DNA from: Yersinia kristensenii
GTDB taxonomy: Bacteria; Pseudomonadota; Gammaproteobacteria; Enterobacterales; Enterobacteriaceae
Length of the DNA: 64,000 bases
Direction: 5' to 3'
NCBI RefSeq assembly: GCF_900460525.1
Contig: NZ_UHIY01000001.1
Coordinates: forward strand, 3,782,001 to 3,846,000
Position numbers and translations under genes: made by a program. Under the pieces are notes generated by a model, which did not search any database, was not told the origin of the DNA, and saw only the letters and a list, made by a program, of their open reading frames with translations. Position 1 is the stretch's first letter. Each line of letters begins with the position of its first letter. Shown one piece after another: positions 1 to 7,813 of the stretch.

Positions 1-1002
1 CTTGTTCATTGGCCTTTGATTGTATTTGCGAGAAAAGTTGATATTGATTTAAATCTATTAATATACGTTATTATCGCAGCACTATTGGCATTCTCTATTT
101 ATTACATCATTGAAACTAACAATCGATTTTCATTTGCTAACTTATCAATGTTCGTTTTAGCTGTGAGTGGTGCAATTTTTATACAGAAGACTATCGGTGC
201 TGACTTTAGAGTTCCAGAAGAGTTAAGACTAACAAATGAGCAATTCAAGAGAAAATTCTATGGAGGGTATGGATATGAAGCAAGTAAGCCTTATTTATCA
301 AATGCCGATAATGGTGTTGATTTTATAATATTTGGCGATTCGCTAGCAGCTCAATATGCAAAAGAAATTGATGAAAAGAAATTAAAATCCGTAAATATGT
401 TTTTCCATGGATGCCCAATAATGCCTGACTACAGCAGATTCAAAGATAATAAAGAAGATATAAACTGCTCAAAGGCATATGGAGAACTAGTGGGACTCTT
501 TGATAAGTATGAGAATGCTAACGTTATATTCTCATCAGCATGGGATAAATATAAAGACCAACTAATAAAAAGGGGGGGTAACCATGCTGAAAAGTTATCA
601 ATTGACCAGTTTTATGATGTGTGGATAGAAGAGATTAAGAAGATTATCGAAGTAGGCGGTGATAGACATTATTATATAATTGGAATACCAATCCCTACGA
701 ATCCAAATGCTTACGGATGCCTTGCGCAAAATGTTTTGCCTGGCTACGCGCTATTTGCTAAGTGCAGCCCGACAAGAAAGAAATTTGATATTGCAATTAA
801 TAACAAGTTAAAAGAGGCGTTTTCTAAAAATGAAAATGTTACATTCATTGACCCAAATACTTCTCTATGTAGAGACAATGAATGTTTAGTGACAGTTGAT
901 AAATCACCTGTTTATATAGACGGATTGCATCTATCGACATTTGGTTCAAAGATTGTTTTCGATGATATTTACAAGACAATTACTGATAGTAATATAAAGT
1001 AA
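1..1002 (+). CDS. O-antigen/polysaccharide acyltransferase, SGNH-type C-terminal part (5' end outside window)
   Basis: The reading frame is open from base 1, so the gene begins upstream of the window; a TTG at 16 is not a convincing start. The first residues (LVHWPLIVF) match the end of the membrane acyltransferase-3 domain. Two hydrophobic segments follow, then a soluble SGNH-hydrolase-like domain. Block I is FGDSLA near residue 107 and block V is DGLHLS near residue 308, carrying the Asp/His pair. Proteins with this layout (OafA-like) acetylate O-antigen or other surface glycans, the SGNH domain acting in the periplasm. The gene is AT-rich relative to the later chromosomal genes, which suggests transfer. 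A run of seven G lies at 572-578. The exact sugar and acyl group cannot be read from sequence. Confidence 0.8.
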   Translation, partial: LVHWPLIVFARKVDIDLNLLIYVIIAALLAFSIYYIIETNNRFSFANLSMFVLAVSGAIFIQKTIGADFRVPEELRLTNEQFKRKFYGGYGYEASKPYLSNADNGVDFIIFGDSLAAQYAKEIDEKKLKSVNMFFHGCPIMPDYSRFKDNKEDINCSKAYGELVGLFDKYENANVIFSSAWDKYKDQLIKRGGNHAEKLSIDQFYDVWIEEIKKIIEVGGDRHYYIIGIPIPTNPNAYGCLAQNVLPGYALFAKCSPTRKKFDIAINNKLKEAFSKNENVTFIDPNTSLCRDNECLVTVDKSPVYIDGLHLSTFGSKIVFDDIYKTITDSNIK

Positions 1003-1007
1003 AAACA

Positions 1008-1042
1008 GCAAGGTGCATTCATTAATTTTTGATGCACCTTGC
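1008..1042. terminator. Bidirectional intrinsic terminator
   Basis: Perfect 11-bp arms (GCAAGGTGCAT at 1008-1018, ATGCACCTTGC at 1032-1042) are flanked by A-rich sequence on the left and TTT on the right. The hairpin lies between the convergent acyltransferase and tail-spike remnant, so it can serve both. Confidence 0.8.
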
Positions 1043-1058
1043 TTTAATCTTCAGTTAA

Positions 1059-1913
1059 TTACGTGTAATTTTCACCCATTGGGATTCGGCTAATTACTGG
1101 TAATGTTGAGTAAGATATTACTAGCTGATCACCCGGGGCCAACATAATTAAACCCGACGTGGTTCCTGTTACAGATGAGTCAGTATCTCTTTTAAATAAT
1201 ATTTGAGTTACATTCCCCCCGACAATCAATACATATTCAAAGCCACCAGATTCATTATTATAAGTGAACGGAGACCCTCCAACTGTTACTGGCGTTCTTA
1301 CTTTTTGTGCTGCAGTGCATTTTAATACCGTATTATTCTTACCGTCACCAACTAAGTGAATGCCTTTTACTGACCAATTCGGCCCAGCGCTATAGCTGTA
1401 AACACCGGCCGGAATATATCCTTTTCTCTTCTTCGGCAGTGAAACTAAATAGTTGCGAAATGCAGTTATAGATGCAGCGTCGTCAGTTACGCCATCGCCT
1501 CTTGTCCCGAACCAAGTTAAATTAACTTTCCCTTGAAAGTCACGAACCCAACATCCACTCCCAGTAGGATCTGTTTCTCCGGCCCCTGTTAAGTACGCTG
1601 CTATACTACTTTGCAGCCCATCCCACGGGACTGTTGGGCTAATATGTGTGCCGCCATTATGTTTTGCCTTGGGCACATTAGCTCTATATATGAATGAGCC
1701 ACCGCCAACTGGCTTCCCCTCAGCTGTTGCCGCCCATCCTTTGTGCCACGATTTGAGATTTACTCTCGCGCCATCTTTCTTACCCGCTAAATCATTGGGA
1801 ACGCTGTATTTATGCCCATCAAAACAGAATAAGGATAAGGAGTTGATATGGACTATTGCAAATTGCCCTCCGGTATAAGGAAAATAAGGAGCCAGAAGGG
1901 TTTCTCTGCACAA
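1059..1913 (-). pseudogene. Phage tail-spike/pectate-lyase-like protein remnant, 5' end removed by IS21
   Basis: The open frame is 284 codons. Residues near 135-150 contain WFGTRGDGVTDD, the signature that opens the beta-helix of tail-spike and pectate-lyase-3 proteins. The last about 60 residues look like the C-terminal receptor-binding cap of phage tail proteins. Two things suggest decay. The N-terminal head-binding region is absent and the frame runs into IS21 sequence near 1890-1913. The beta-helix between the GDG signature and the cap is only about 70 residues, far shorter than usual for such enzymes, so an internal deletion is likely. An intact version would bind and cleave a surface polysaccharide. 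Its partner here is the O-antigen acyltransferase on the other strand. I cannot exclude that it is a short natural variant. Confidence 0.6.
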
Positions 1914-2794
1914 AATAACTCGTTAATGACTTTGCTTCTGTCTTCCGGGTGTGTGGCGGTTTGGATGATCTGATAACATTGGTCCAATAGAAAACTGTTT
2001 AACTCATCAATACTATTAAAAGCCAGGGTCGGTTCAAACAGTTGTTTCCGTAATGTTCTCACTTGGCGCTCGACCTGTCCTTTCTACCATCCAGACGCTG
2101 GCGTACAGGCAACCGGCTCTATAATGAAATGATTCATCATGCTTAAGAATTTATCATTAAAAATTCGTTCTTTACCCATTCCTATATGTTTAACAGCCGT
2201 CTTCATATTGTCATAAATACCTCTATTGGGTGTACCACCAAAATAAGCAAAGGCGTGATTATGAGCATCAATAAGCATATCAAGCTTCTCATTTGGGTAA
2301 GCTCGAATAAAAAATGCTCTGCTGTGACATAAACGAAAATGGGCAACTTTAAGTTTAACCAATAACCCATTTAATTTGACTGTTTCGAAACTCCAATCAA
2401 ATTGATAGGCATCTGCTGCACTGAATCGTTGGGGAATAAAAACAACGTGGGGCGCGGGTTGATATTGTTCTTTGAACTGCCTAATAAAAGAGGCGACTGC
2501 ACAATAAGCGCCTTGATATCCCTCCGTTCTGAGCCTTTCAAAGTGACGCCTGGCCGTTAATCGTTGTTTGGCGGGTAATTTGGTTTCATCAGTTAGGCGT
2601 TGTTTTAATACTGGAATGAACTCACCCAGTTTGGGGTAGTGAGTCTGTGTCCGGTTGTATGTTGGCGGTTCTTTGGTTTCAATTGCGAGGTATTTACTGA
2701 CGGTATGTCGAGATATTTGTAGCTGTTTGGCTATGGCTCTCTGAGAGAGCCCCTGTTTAAGAGAAAGCCTTCTGACTTTAAGTATGGTTTCCAT
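1853..2794 (-). pseudogene. istA: IS21-family transposase IstA, interrupted by an amber codon and 3'-truncated
   Basis: Translation from ATG 2794 (METILKVRRLSLKQGLSQRA) shows the typical IstA N-terminal helix-turn-helix (residues about 8-35). An integrase-like core follows, with a DWSFETV motif and later ASGW before a stop. The stop TAG at 2084-2086 is in frame: the reading resumes directly with KGQVERQVRTLRKQLFEP, a conserved IstA stretch. The gene is therefore split by one nonsense codon. After about 60 more residues homology is lost in the tail-spike remnant. No istB follows. IstA proteins are usually about 500 residues, so roughly 40 percent is missing as well. The element should be immobile. 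Confidence 0.85.
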
Positions 2795-2899
2795 GCACAG
2801 CATCCAAGGAAATCTCCGTAAAAACGGAGAGTTTATCAATAATCAGGGTGGTGCACTTTTACACCATAATTCCCCGATCCCTTGGTCTACTTTTGCACA
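1906..2899 (-). mobile_element. IS21-family insertion sequence remnant (one end and partial istA)
   Basis: The right boundary is visible: read on the minus strand from 2899 the element begins TGTGCAAAAGTAGACC, an IS21-type terminus. The left boundary is only approximate (about 1890-1913), where IstA homology stops inside the tail-spike frame. istB and the other terminus are missing. Tail-spike sequence lies on one side and the integrase on the other, both cut at the element, which suggests an insertion followed by a deletion. Confidence 0.75.
2847..2899. repeat. IS21-type internal terminal repeats
   Basis: Two related motifs lie in the same orientation near the IS end: GGTGGTGCACTTTTACACC (2847-2865) and GGTCTACTTTTGCACA (2884-2899). 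Multiple terminal repeats of this kind are typical transposase binding sites of the IS21 family. Confidence 0.6.
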
Positions 2900-2903
2900 A
2901 TAT

Positions 2904-4055
2904 TTAGCAGGCGTGCTGGTCATAAACGGCCAGTACGCCACCGAGCTTATGACCAAGAACTTTTTCTGACACATGGGGAAGGACACCCAGTTCGCTCATT
3001 TTTGTTTTTGCTGTGCGCCGCAAGTCATGAATCCCCCATCCATCCCCACCCATTTCATCACTCAAAACCATCGCCATATTTATCAAAACACCCGCAGACA
3101 TGGGGCGATCCTCTTGAATTATTGCCGGGGGGAAAACCTGTCGGAAATCAGGATAGAGAGAGAAAGCCTCTTCCAGTAACTTTGTTGCTTCTTTAGATAA
3201 CCCCCTGGCAAAAGGCTCTCTTGTTTTTGAGTTTTCTGCAACCACCATCCAAACTCTGTTTTTTAAATCAAACTCTGTTTTTTTGGCTTTTCTTAACTCC
3301 ACGCCCCTGCAAGCTGTCAATAGAAGCAGCTTTATAAAGATTTTGTTCTGGTGAGTTATTGTAGAGTTGTTGAGTGTATTCCAAAACAGTCCTATTTCTT
3401 CATCGCTGAAATGTCGTTTTCTGGCTTTGACTGGCCTCCCAACATCCTGAACCCTTAGATTAACCACTGGATTTACTTTTATGTATTCAGTGCGAATGCC
3501 ATACGAGAACACCTGCTTAAGCTTTGAAAGCATTATCCCAGCAAAGGTTTCCGCGCCATTCTCTCTCATTCGCTTAAATACCGGTTGCCAGTGAGATATC
3601 TCCATATCATCAACGGTCATAGATCCAACGTATGGATTGACGTGCCTTTCGAAGGCTCTCTCCCAATAGTCATGCTTAACCAGCAGTTTTGCTTGAGCGC
3701 TTTCCAGCCAGTGCTTGATACAAAGTGACACCGTAACAGATGCAACTTTATTTTCCAGCTCCATCTCTTTTACTATTATTGGGTCTCTTCCGGACAAAAG
3801 AATGCGCTTGGACTCTTGAACCATTTCACGTGCTTCTTTCAACGACAGATCATCGTACACGCCAAGAGTCATCCGCCTTGGCTTTACGCCGAAGCGATAA
3901 CGATATTGAAATACAACCAGACCTAAAGGGGTTACCCTTATCGATAACCCTCCACTGTCAGGCATCTCTATCAATTTTGGGATTGGCTTACCTGATAACT
4001 TCCTGAGCTTGGCGTCACTGAGCACTGTGTACATCTCCACATTATGTACACTCAT
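2904..4055 (-). CDS. P4-type tyrosine integrase, truncated at the C terminus
   Basis: The N-terminal part resembles the DUF4102 arm-binding domain (DSGGLSIRVTPLG near residue 33), followed by a core-binding region. The catalytic domain shows its tyrosine-recombinase residues: Arg in TACRGVEL, HDLRR, GHK and Tyr in VYDQH. Translation stops two codons after YDQH, immediately before the IS21 terminus at 2899. Relatives normally carry about 30 further residues there. It probably integrated a genomic island or satellite prophage; the lost tail makes activity doubtful. The start at 4055 is the upstream-most ATG; the ATG at 4034 (MYTVLSDAKLRKL) fits the family start equally well. No tRNA gene was found next to it. 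Confidence 0.8.
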   Translation of the reverse strand: MSVHNVEMYTVLSDAKLRKLSGKPIPKLIEMPDSGGLSIRVTPLGLVVFQYRYRFGVKPRRMTLGVYDDLSLKEAREMVQESKRILLSGRDPIIVKEMELENKVASVTVSLCIKHWLESAQAKLLVKHDYWERAFERHVNPYVGSMTVDDMEISHWQPVFKRMRENGAETFAGIMLSKLKQVFSYGIRTEYIKVNPVVNLRVQDVGRPVKARKRHFSDEEIGLFWNTLNNSTITHQNKIFIKLLLLTACRGVELRKAKKTEFDLKNRVWMVVAENSKTREPFARGLSKEATKLLEEAFSLYPDFRQVFPPAIIQEDRPMSAGVLINMAMVLSDEMGGDGWGIHDLRRTAKTKMSELGVLPHVSEKVLGHKLGGVLAVYDQHAC

Positions 4056-4063
4056 ATGTACAC
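4043..4063. promoter_or_regulatory. Direct repeat TATGTACAC over the integrase start
   Basis: TATGTACAC occurs at 4043-4051 and again at 4055-4063, a 12-bp period that straddles the upstream start codon of the integrase gene. Placement suggests an operator or autoregulatory site. This is inference from position only. Confidence 0.35.
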
Positions 4064-4089
4064 AAATTGCGTGGCATAGACAAGTATGA

Positions 4090-4112
4090 GATGAAACAGG
4101 TTGAAACGGTAG
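4090..4112 (+). repeat. Imperfect direct repeat, copy 1 (possible integrase arm site)
   Basis: This 23-base copy begins GATGAAACAGGTTGAAACG. It matches the copy at 4153-4175 apart from two single-base indels and two substitutions. The spacing is 63 bp, about six helical turns. Confidence 0.45.
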
Positions 4113-4152
4113 GTTGGCGGTAACCCAGTGTAATCACTAGCTTGCCGTATTT

Positions 4153-4175
4153 GATTGAAACAGGATGGAACGTAG
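4153..4175 (+). repeat. Imperfect direct repeat, copy 2
   Basis: This copy begins GATTGAAACAGGATGGAACG and lies 63 bp from copy 1 in the same orientation, between the integrase start and the first chromosomal-type gene. Confidence 0.45.
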
Positions 4176-4490
4176 TTGAACTGATGGCATTGCTTACACG
4201 ACAGATCACATGTAAGACGTAATTATTGTTTAATTTCAATAAGTCGCGACATCAATTTAACCCACGTTTGTTATATTGGTACGCAACTGTGTGCACAGTT
4301 TACTTTGTGACACAGTGAGTGCCATAAAGTGAAGCCATATTATCACCACTTAATGCAATGGCAATAAAACCTAGCGAATAATCTATTAATACTGCAACCA
4401 AACAGTGATAATGATCACCGACAAAGTTATCATGCTTAAACTGCTCTACGATCAGCATAATATCAACACCGTATAACTGAGGGTCTACTA

Positions 4491-4703
4491 TTGCAGCGAC
4501 AACCTGTTACCTCCTCCAGAATTTTGTCGATTGGTTATGATCCTGAAAATCGCATGCTGGAGATACAGTTCCGAGAACAAGGGATTTATCAGTATCTTGG
4601 CGTCCCTGAGCGTGTTCACCAAAATTGCATGTCGGCCGTTTCGAAAGGTCGTTTTTTTGATGGCGTAATAAAAGGCAAATTTTTATGCCGGAAAATTGGC
4701 TAG
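4491..4703 (+). CDS. KTSC-domain protein
   Basis: The 70-residue protein matches the KTSC family pattern: SSRILSIGYDPENRMLEIQF, then YQYLGVPERV, and finally a short tail with SKGRFFDGVIKG. KTSC domains are small stand-alone or C-terminal modules, often linked to nucleic acid transactions and found near mobile elements; a precise function is not known. The start is TTG: GAGGG at 4479-4483 lies eight bases before it and no in-frame ATG exists between that site and the upstream stop at 4458. The gene is the first intact frame beside the integrase, so it may be cargo of the same island. Confidence 0.7.
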   Translation: MQRQPVTSSRILSIGYDPENRMLEIQFREQGIYQYLGVPERVHQNCMSAVSKGRFFDGVIKGKFLCRKIG

Positions 4704-5281
4704 TCAGAAAATAATCAAATAAAAACATATCACTACACCACACTGAAACGGTTACTTCTATGATAAGTATTGGCAAAGGAGTCTGCCGTTTCAGAAATCT
4801 CTCTGTCCCCTGCACTGATCCTCAAATTCCCCTAACCTGAGCACCACCAACAGTCAAAGACATCAAATACTCGTTAACATCCATCACGATAATAATGGAT
4901 TGCAGAGTGATGTCTCGGAATATCCCTTTGGAGCCGCGTAAAGGTGTTTATCCTTACCAACAATGATTTACATTATGATCTATTGCTTTTGAGTAGCACT
5001 GGGTGTATTGCTATTTCTACAGGATATGCCCATAATCAATTTCCGTTTCCGTGTAGCAATGGTTACTGGAACGCCGCCCCGATTGTTTACGCAATCGGGG
5101 CGTTTTATTTGGCCCAGACCAAGAATTACATGCTTTGTTTTCTCTCTCCTCGTCAATGTCGCCTCACTGATTAAAATGACAGCGCCCATAAATACTGAAC
5201 AATAAAATATATTCCATCCGTTTTTCTTCCGCATTTTAGTACCTATGATTGGCATATTGGTCAATAAGAGGGAGAAATACG
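4704..5281. other. Long intergenic region with one strong terminator
   Basis: I see no convincing protein gene. The clear element is the intrinsic terminator at 5075-5110, which must end some plus-strand transcript. A possible promoter (TTGCTT near 4983, TATTGC about 17 bp later) would give a short RNA of roughly 90 nt. Confidence 0.4.
5075..5110 (+). terminator. Rho-independent terminator without an obvious upstream gene
   Basis: A 10-bp stem, CGCCCCGATT (5075-5084) with AATCGGGGCG (5093-5102), has an 8-base loop and is followed by TTTTATTT. No plus-strand protein gene ends just upstream, which makes it a candidate 3' end of a small RNA. Confidence 0.75.
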
Positions 5282-5461
5282 ATGAAACAAACTAACGACG
5301 TTCTGTCGGGCCTCGAACTTTACTTTCGCCGAACACATCAACAAAACACTGAGAAAACACCTTGGTTTACTCGCTGGTTGTATATTCGGATAGAAGAAAG
5401 GATGCAGATACTGGATGACTTACTGATGCCATACCCTACTGCAGAGCACCAAAAGAAATAA
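5282..5461 (+). CDS. Hypothetical small protein, 59 aa
   Basis: The start ATG at 5282 is set by GAGGGAG 6-12 bases upstream; an earlier frame start at 5249 lacks such a site. The product is a charged, soluble small protein (MKQTNDVLSGLELYFRR...) with many aromatic and basic residues in the middle (WFTRWLYIRIEERM) and no signal peptide or membrane segment. I do not recognise a family. It stands alone between two non-coding stretches; the next genes are on the other strand. Confidence 0.55.
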   Translation: MKQTNDVLSGLELYFRRTHQQNTEKTPWFTRWLYIRIEERMQILDDLLMPYPTAEHQKK

Positions 5462-5511
5462 ACTATGCGAGTGAGGGAAAGAATATAAGGAAGATCGTGG
5501 TTGAGATGCAT

Positions 5512-5754
5512 TCACTCTGATGAGTGCATTTTGGCCAGATCAATAGCGGCTTGGATTGCTGAGCGCGCTTGAGGGCTATTTTTCCAACACGTTGATCCCA
5601 CCATGGCGGCCGCGCTGCTAACAATCTCATTCATATCAGCCTGACCCAGTTGAGCCAGTGAAGTAAAACCGAGTTGCTCCAAACGTGTAATAACAGTTGG
5701 CCCAACCCCCTTGACGGCCAACAAAGCGCTACGTTCATTATCAGTAAATGCCAT
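5512..5754 (-). CDS. Helix-hairpin-helix protein (Cdd1/pathogenicity-locus type)
   Basis: The 80-residue protein contains a clear helix-hairpin-helix: LLAVKGVGPTVITRLEQLGF at residues about 11-30, with the GVGP turn. The remainder (WKNSPQARSAIQAAIDLAK) fits the small Cdd1-like group, whose members usually bind DNA non-specifically. No enzyme domain is present. The gene lies just downstream of a SnoaL-like gene on the same strand with a 44-bp gap, so they could be cotranscribed. Function is unknown. Confidence 0.7.
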   Translation of the reverse strand: MAFTDNERSALLAVKGVGPTVITRLEQLGFTSLAQLGQADMNEIVSSAAAMVGSTCWKNSPQARSAIQAAIDLAKMHSSE

Positions 5755-5798
5755 GTAAGCCTCCGGTGAGATAAGTAGAAAGTTAATAAAAAGATGCG

Positions 5799-6137
5799 TT
5801 ATTTAAAGTAAAACCATGCCGTTACAATCAAGCTATCATTGACTTCAAAAACAGCCATACTTTCTATTGGCTCATCACTTAATCCATAAATTATTTCCAA
5901 ATCGAACACTTTATTACCCAAAACGCTACGAGAGATCAGTTCAGCTCTTAATGTGGGAATATTAAAACGTTGTGTCCGATAAAATTCTGTCAGTTGTTGC
6001 TTTCCCACCAACGATGGTGTGGTAGACGGCATTCTGTAAGCAACGAATGAATCACTGAAATTTGCCACGAAAGCGGCTAAATCATGCTGATTATAAGCAT
6101 AAAACTGTTTTTCTACCGGTAATAATGCACTTGACAT
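5799..6137 (-). CDS. SnoaL/NTF2-like fold protein
   Basis: The 112-residue length and pattern (VEKQFYAYNQHDLAAFVANF near the start, YRTQRFNIPTLRAELISRSV in the middle, a C-terminal beta strand with VTAWFYFK) fit the nuclear-transport-factor-2/SnoaL-like fold, used by small isomerases and ligand-binding proteins. No signal peptide or membrane segment is seen. The catalytic Asp/His pair of ketosteroid isomerases cannot be assigned, so the reaction is unknown. Confidence 0.65.
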   Translation of the reverse strand: MSSALLPVEKQFYAYNQHDLAAFVANFSDSFVAYRMPSTTPSLVGKQQLTEFYRTQRFNIPTLRAELISRSVLGNKVFDLEIIYGLSDEPIESMAVFEVNDSLIVTAWFYFK

Positions 6138-6234
6138 AAAACCTCAAAATGAATTTAAATTCACAAAAAATGAAAATAAATTCATTTTAGCTTATTGTCA
6201 AACAAAACCGACTGCGAACTCAGTTAAAAAGTAA

Positions 6235-6519
6235 TTAGAGCCGCTTCTTGGACGCATTTTCCGCACTGAAAAACCAGAGTTCGGGTAAACGATTAGGATA
6301 AAAGCGGATTTCGTAAGTATCTTTAAGCGGCGCTAAGCGCCAGCGGGGACGGGCTTCACGTTTAGGTTTTAAAAAACGCAAACGGCCACGGTCACGTGCG
6401 GCTTGAGTATCTAATACCCACGCAGCGGAAGCCGATAATGGCTGACGGATATATTCATCTTCAACACTGATATCACAAATACACAAAACCTTATTCCTTG
6501 CAAAAATTGATGCTGACAT
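6235..6519 (-). CDS. Hypothetical protein, 94 aa
   Basis: I do not recognise the family. The protein is basic in the middle (RDRGRLRFLKPKREARPRWR) and contains short aromatic beta-like stretches near the end (YEIRFYPNRLPELWFF). It has no signal peptide or membrane helix. There is no clear ribosome-binding site: an ERIC repeat begins only three bases upstream of the start codon and would form the whole 5' untranslated region. The true start may lie inside the frame or the gene may be poorly translated. Confidence 0.5.
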   Translation of the reverse strand: MSASIFARNKVLCICDISVEDEYIRQPLSASAAWVLDTQAARDRGRLRFLKPKREARPRWRLAPLKDTYEIRFYPNRLPELWFFSAENASKKRL

Positions 6520-6522
6520 GAT

Positions 6523-6649
6523 TATGTTCTAAATAATTCAGGTTGCAGGAAGACGGCAATTGAGCGAGTCCCCCGGCGCTTACTCAGGTAAGTGACAGGG
6601 ATAAACGAAAGCAACCAACACACATGCAGCTTGAAGTATGATAAGTATA
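6523..6649. repeat. ERIC element (127 bp)
   Basis: The 127-bp segment has the ERIC layout: an outer arm with TCTAAATAATTCAGGTTGCA near 6528-6547, a central GCTTACTCAGGTAAGTGAC palindrome near 6578-6596, and a right arm ending GCTTGAAGTATGATAAGTAT. The arms are imperfect inverted repeats. The length equals that of standard ERIC units. It abuts the start of the minus-strand 94-aa gene. Confidence 0.8.
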
Positions 6650-6691
6650 TTCTGGATCGGCGGTATTGAGCCAACCGTTGCCAGCCAGAGA

Positions 6692-6707
6692 TTTGATCTA
6701 CATCACA
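6692..6707 (+). promoter_or_regulatory. Candidate CRP site upstream of marC
   Basis: TTTGATCTACATCACA matches the CRP core TGTGA-N6-TCACA at 9 of 10 conserved positions. It lies about 210 bp before the marC start codon, far for direct activation, so its target promoter is uncertain. Confidence 0.45.
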
Positions 6708-6915
6708 TATCTTCGGGTAGTTGTTATCACCGTTACGCTAATTACAGGGAATCGATGCCAATGACATTGGGCAATAACATCGGTATCGCGTAGAGTGGCA
6801 AGGTAAGTACTAATTGTGATTGCGTGTACGGGCATATTTGCCTGATGTACGGTTAATTACCTGATATGTTTTACTTTCATTGGGTTGGTTTGAGGTTATG
6901 TCCGGAGCAAGATGA

Positions 6916-7599
6916 ATGCACAGTATTCTTGAGTTATTTAAAGCCATTGGCTTGGGGTTAGTTCTCCTGCTGCCATTGGCAAATCCATTGACGACAGTGG
7001 CGCTATTGCTCGGTTTATCCGGCAATATGACCAGCGAAGAGCGTAATCAACAGTCGAAGATGGCATCAATTTATGTCTTCTTTATTATGACTGTCGCTTA
7101 CTACGCCGGTCAGGTTGTCATGAGTACCTTTGGTATTTCGATTCCTGGATTGCGCATCGCGGGCGGGTTGATTGTTGCATTTATTGGTTTTCGTATGCTT
7201 TTCCCACAGCAATCAGCGGAAGATACTCAGCTAGAAGCAAAATCACAGGATTTAAAGCAACGAAAATCGATCAATATTGCCTTTGTGCCATTGGCAATGC
7301 CCAGCACTGCCGGGCCCGGAACTATCGCCATGATCATCAGCTCAGCGGCCTCTGTAAAAGGTCATGACATGCTCAGCCCATGGGTGGTGACAGTCGCACC
7401 AGTGCTGATTTTTCTCAGTGTTTCACTGATTTTATGGGGGTCACTGCTCAGTTCTGGCGCCATTATGCGTTGGGTCGGGAAAAGTGGTATTGAAGCCATT
7501 TCACGGCTGATGGGATTCTTGCTGGTGTGTATGGGCGTGCAATTTATTATCAACGGTGTGCTGGATATTATTGCGAACTACACCCCTGCTGTTGCATAA
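6916..7599 (+). CDS. marC: MarC-family integral membrane protein
   Basis: The 227-residue protein is the usual length for MarC (about 221). It shows the typical N-terminal [18 protein letters not shown], six hydrophobic segments, and the second conserved loop [14 protein letters not shown] near residue 125. MarC proteins sit in the inner membrane; they were once linked to multiple antibiotic resistance, but no transport substrate is proven. The ATG at 6916 is preceded by CGGAG at 6902-6906. No marRAB genes are adjacent; the gene stands alone between two ERIC-type repeats. Confidence 0.88.
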   Translation: MHSILELFKAIGLGLVLLLPLANPLTTVALLLGLSGNMTSEERNQQSKMASIYVFFIMTVAYYAGQVVMSTFGISIPGLRIAGGLIVAFIGFRMLFPQQSAEDTQLEAKSQDLKQRKSINIAFVPLAMPSTAGPGTIAMIISSAASVKGHDMLSPWVVTVAPVLIFLSVSLILWGSLLSSGAIMRWVGKSGIEAISRLMGFLLVCMGVQFIINGVLDIIANYTPAVA

Positions 7600-7613
7600 C
7601 CCATTATTTAAGA

Positions 7614-7808
7614 TATAAGCCCTAAGTCATTCGAATTGCGGAAGGTAGTAAGCGAGAAACAAATCAGTCGGGAACCGATTTGAACAGCATTTATGCTCGT
7701 CCGCAGGGTGAGCCTCAAGCATGAGGCTCATTAAACTCGACTAACCGGTCAGTGATTCGGGTTATTAAACGCAGCTAACGGTGTGTAGCTTGAGGTTTGA
7801 CGGGTATA
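7614..7808. repeat. ERIC-type repeat with about 70 bp internal insertion
   Basis: The two ends match the ERIC at 6523-6649: the left arm contains CCTAAGTCATTCGAATTGCG and the right arm ends TAGCTTGAGGTTTGACGGGT. The element is about 195 bp instead of 127. The extra central part contains a perfect hairpin, TGAGCCTCA (7709-7717), AGCA, TGAGGCTCA (7722-7730). Length variants of ERIC with internal insertions are known in enterobacteria. Confidence 0.65.
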
Positions 7809-7813
7809 GAGGG

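Larger units (their letters stand above)
4056..4490. other. Intergenic region upstream of the integrase, no gene or tRNA seen
   Basis: No plausible coding frame or tRNA fold was recognised. The stretch is AT-rich and contains the TATGTACAC repeat, two copies of an about 23-bp repeat (4090-4112, 4153-4175) and the short palindrome TGTGCACA near 4291. This is where integrase arm or attachment sites would be expected. Confidence 0.5.

Noticed and set aside
4944..5174. 76-codon frame over the terminator region
   Set aside because: It runs straight through the strong hairpin at 5075-5110, has no ribosome-binding site and no recognisable sequence.
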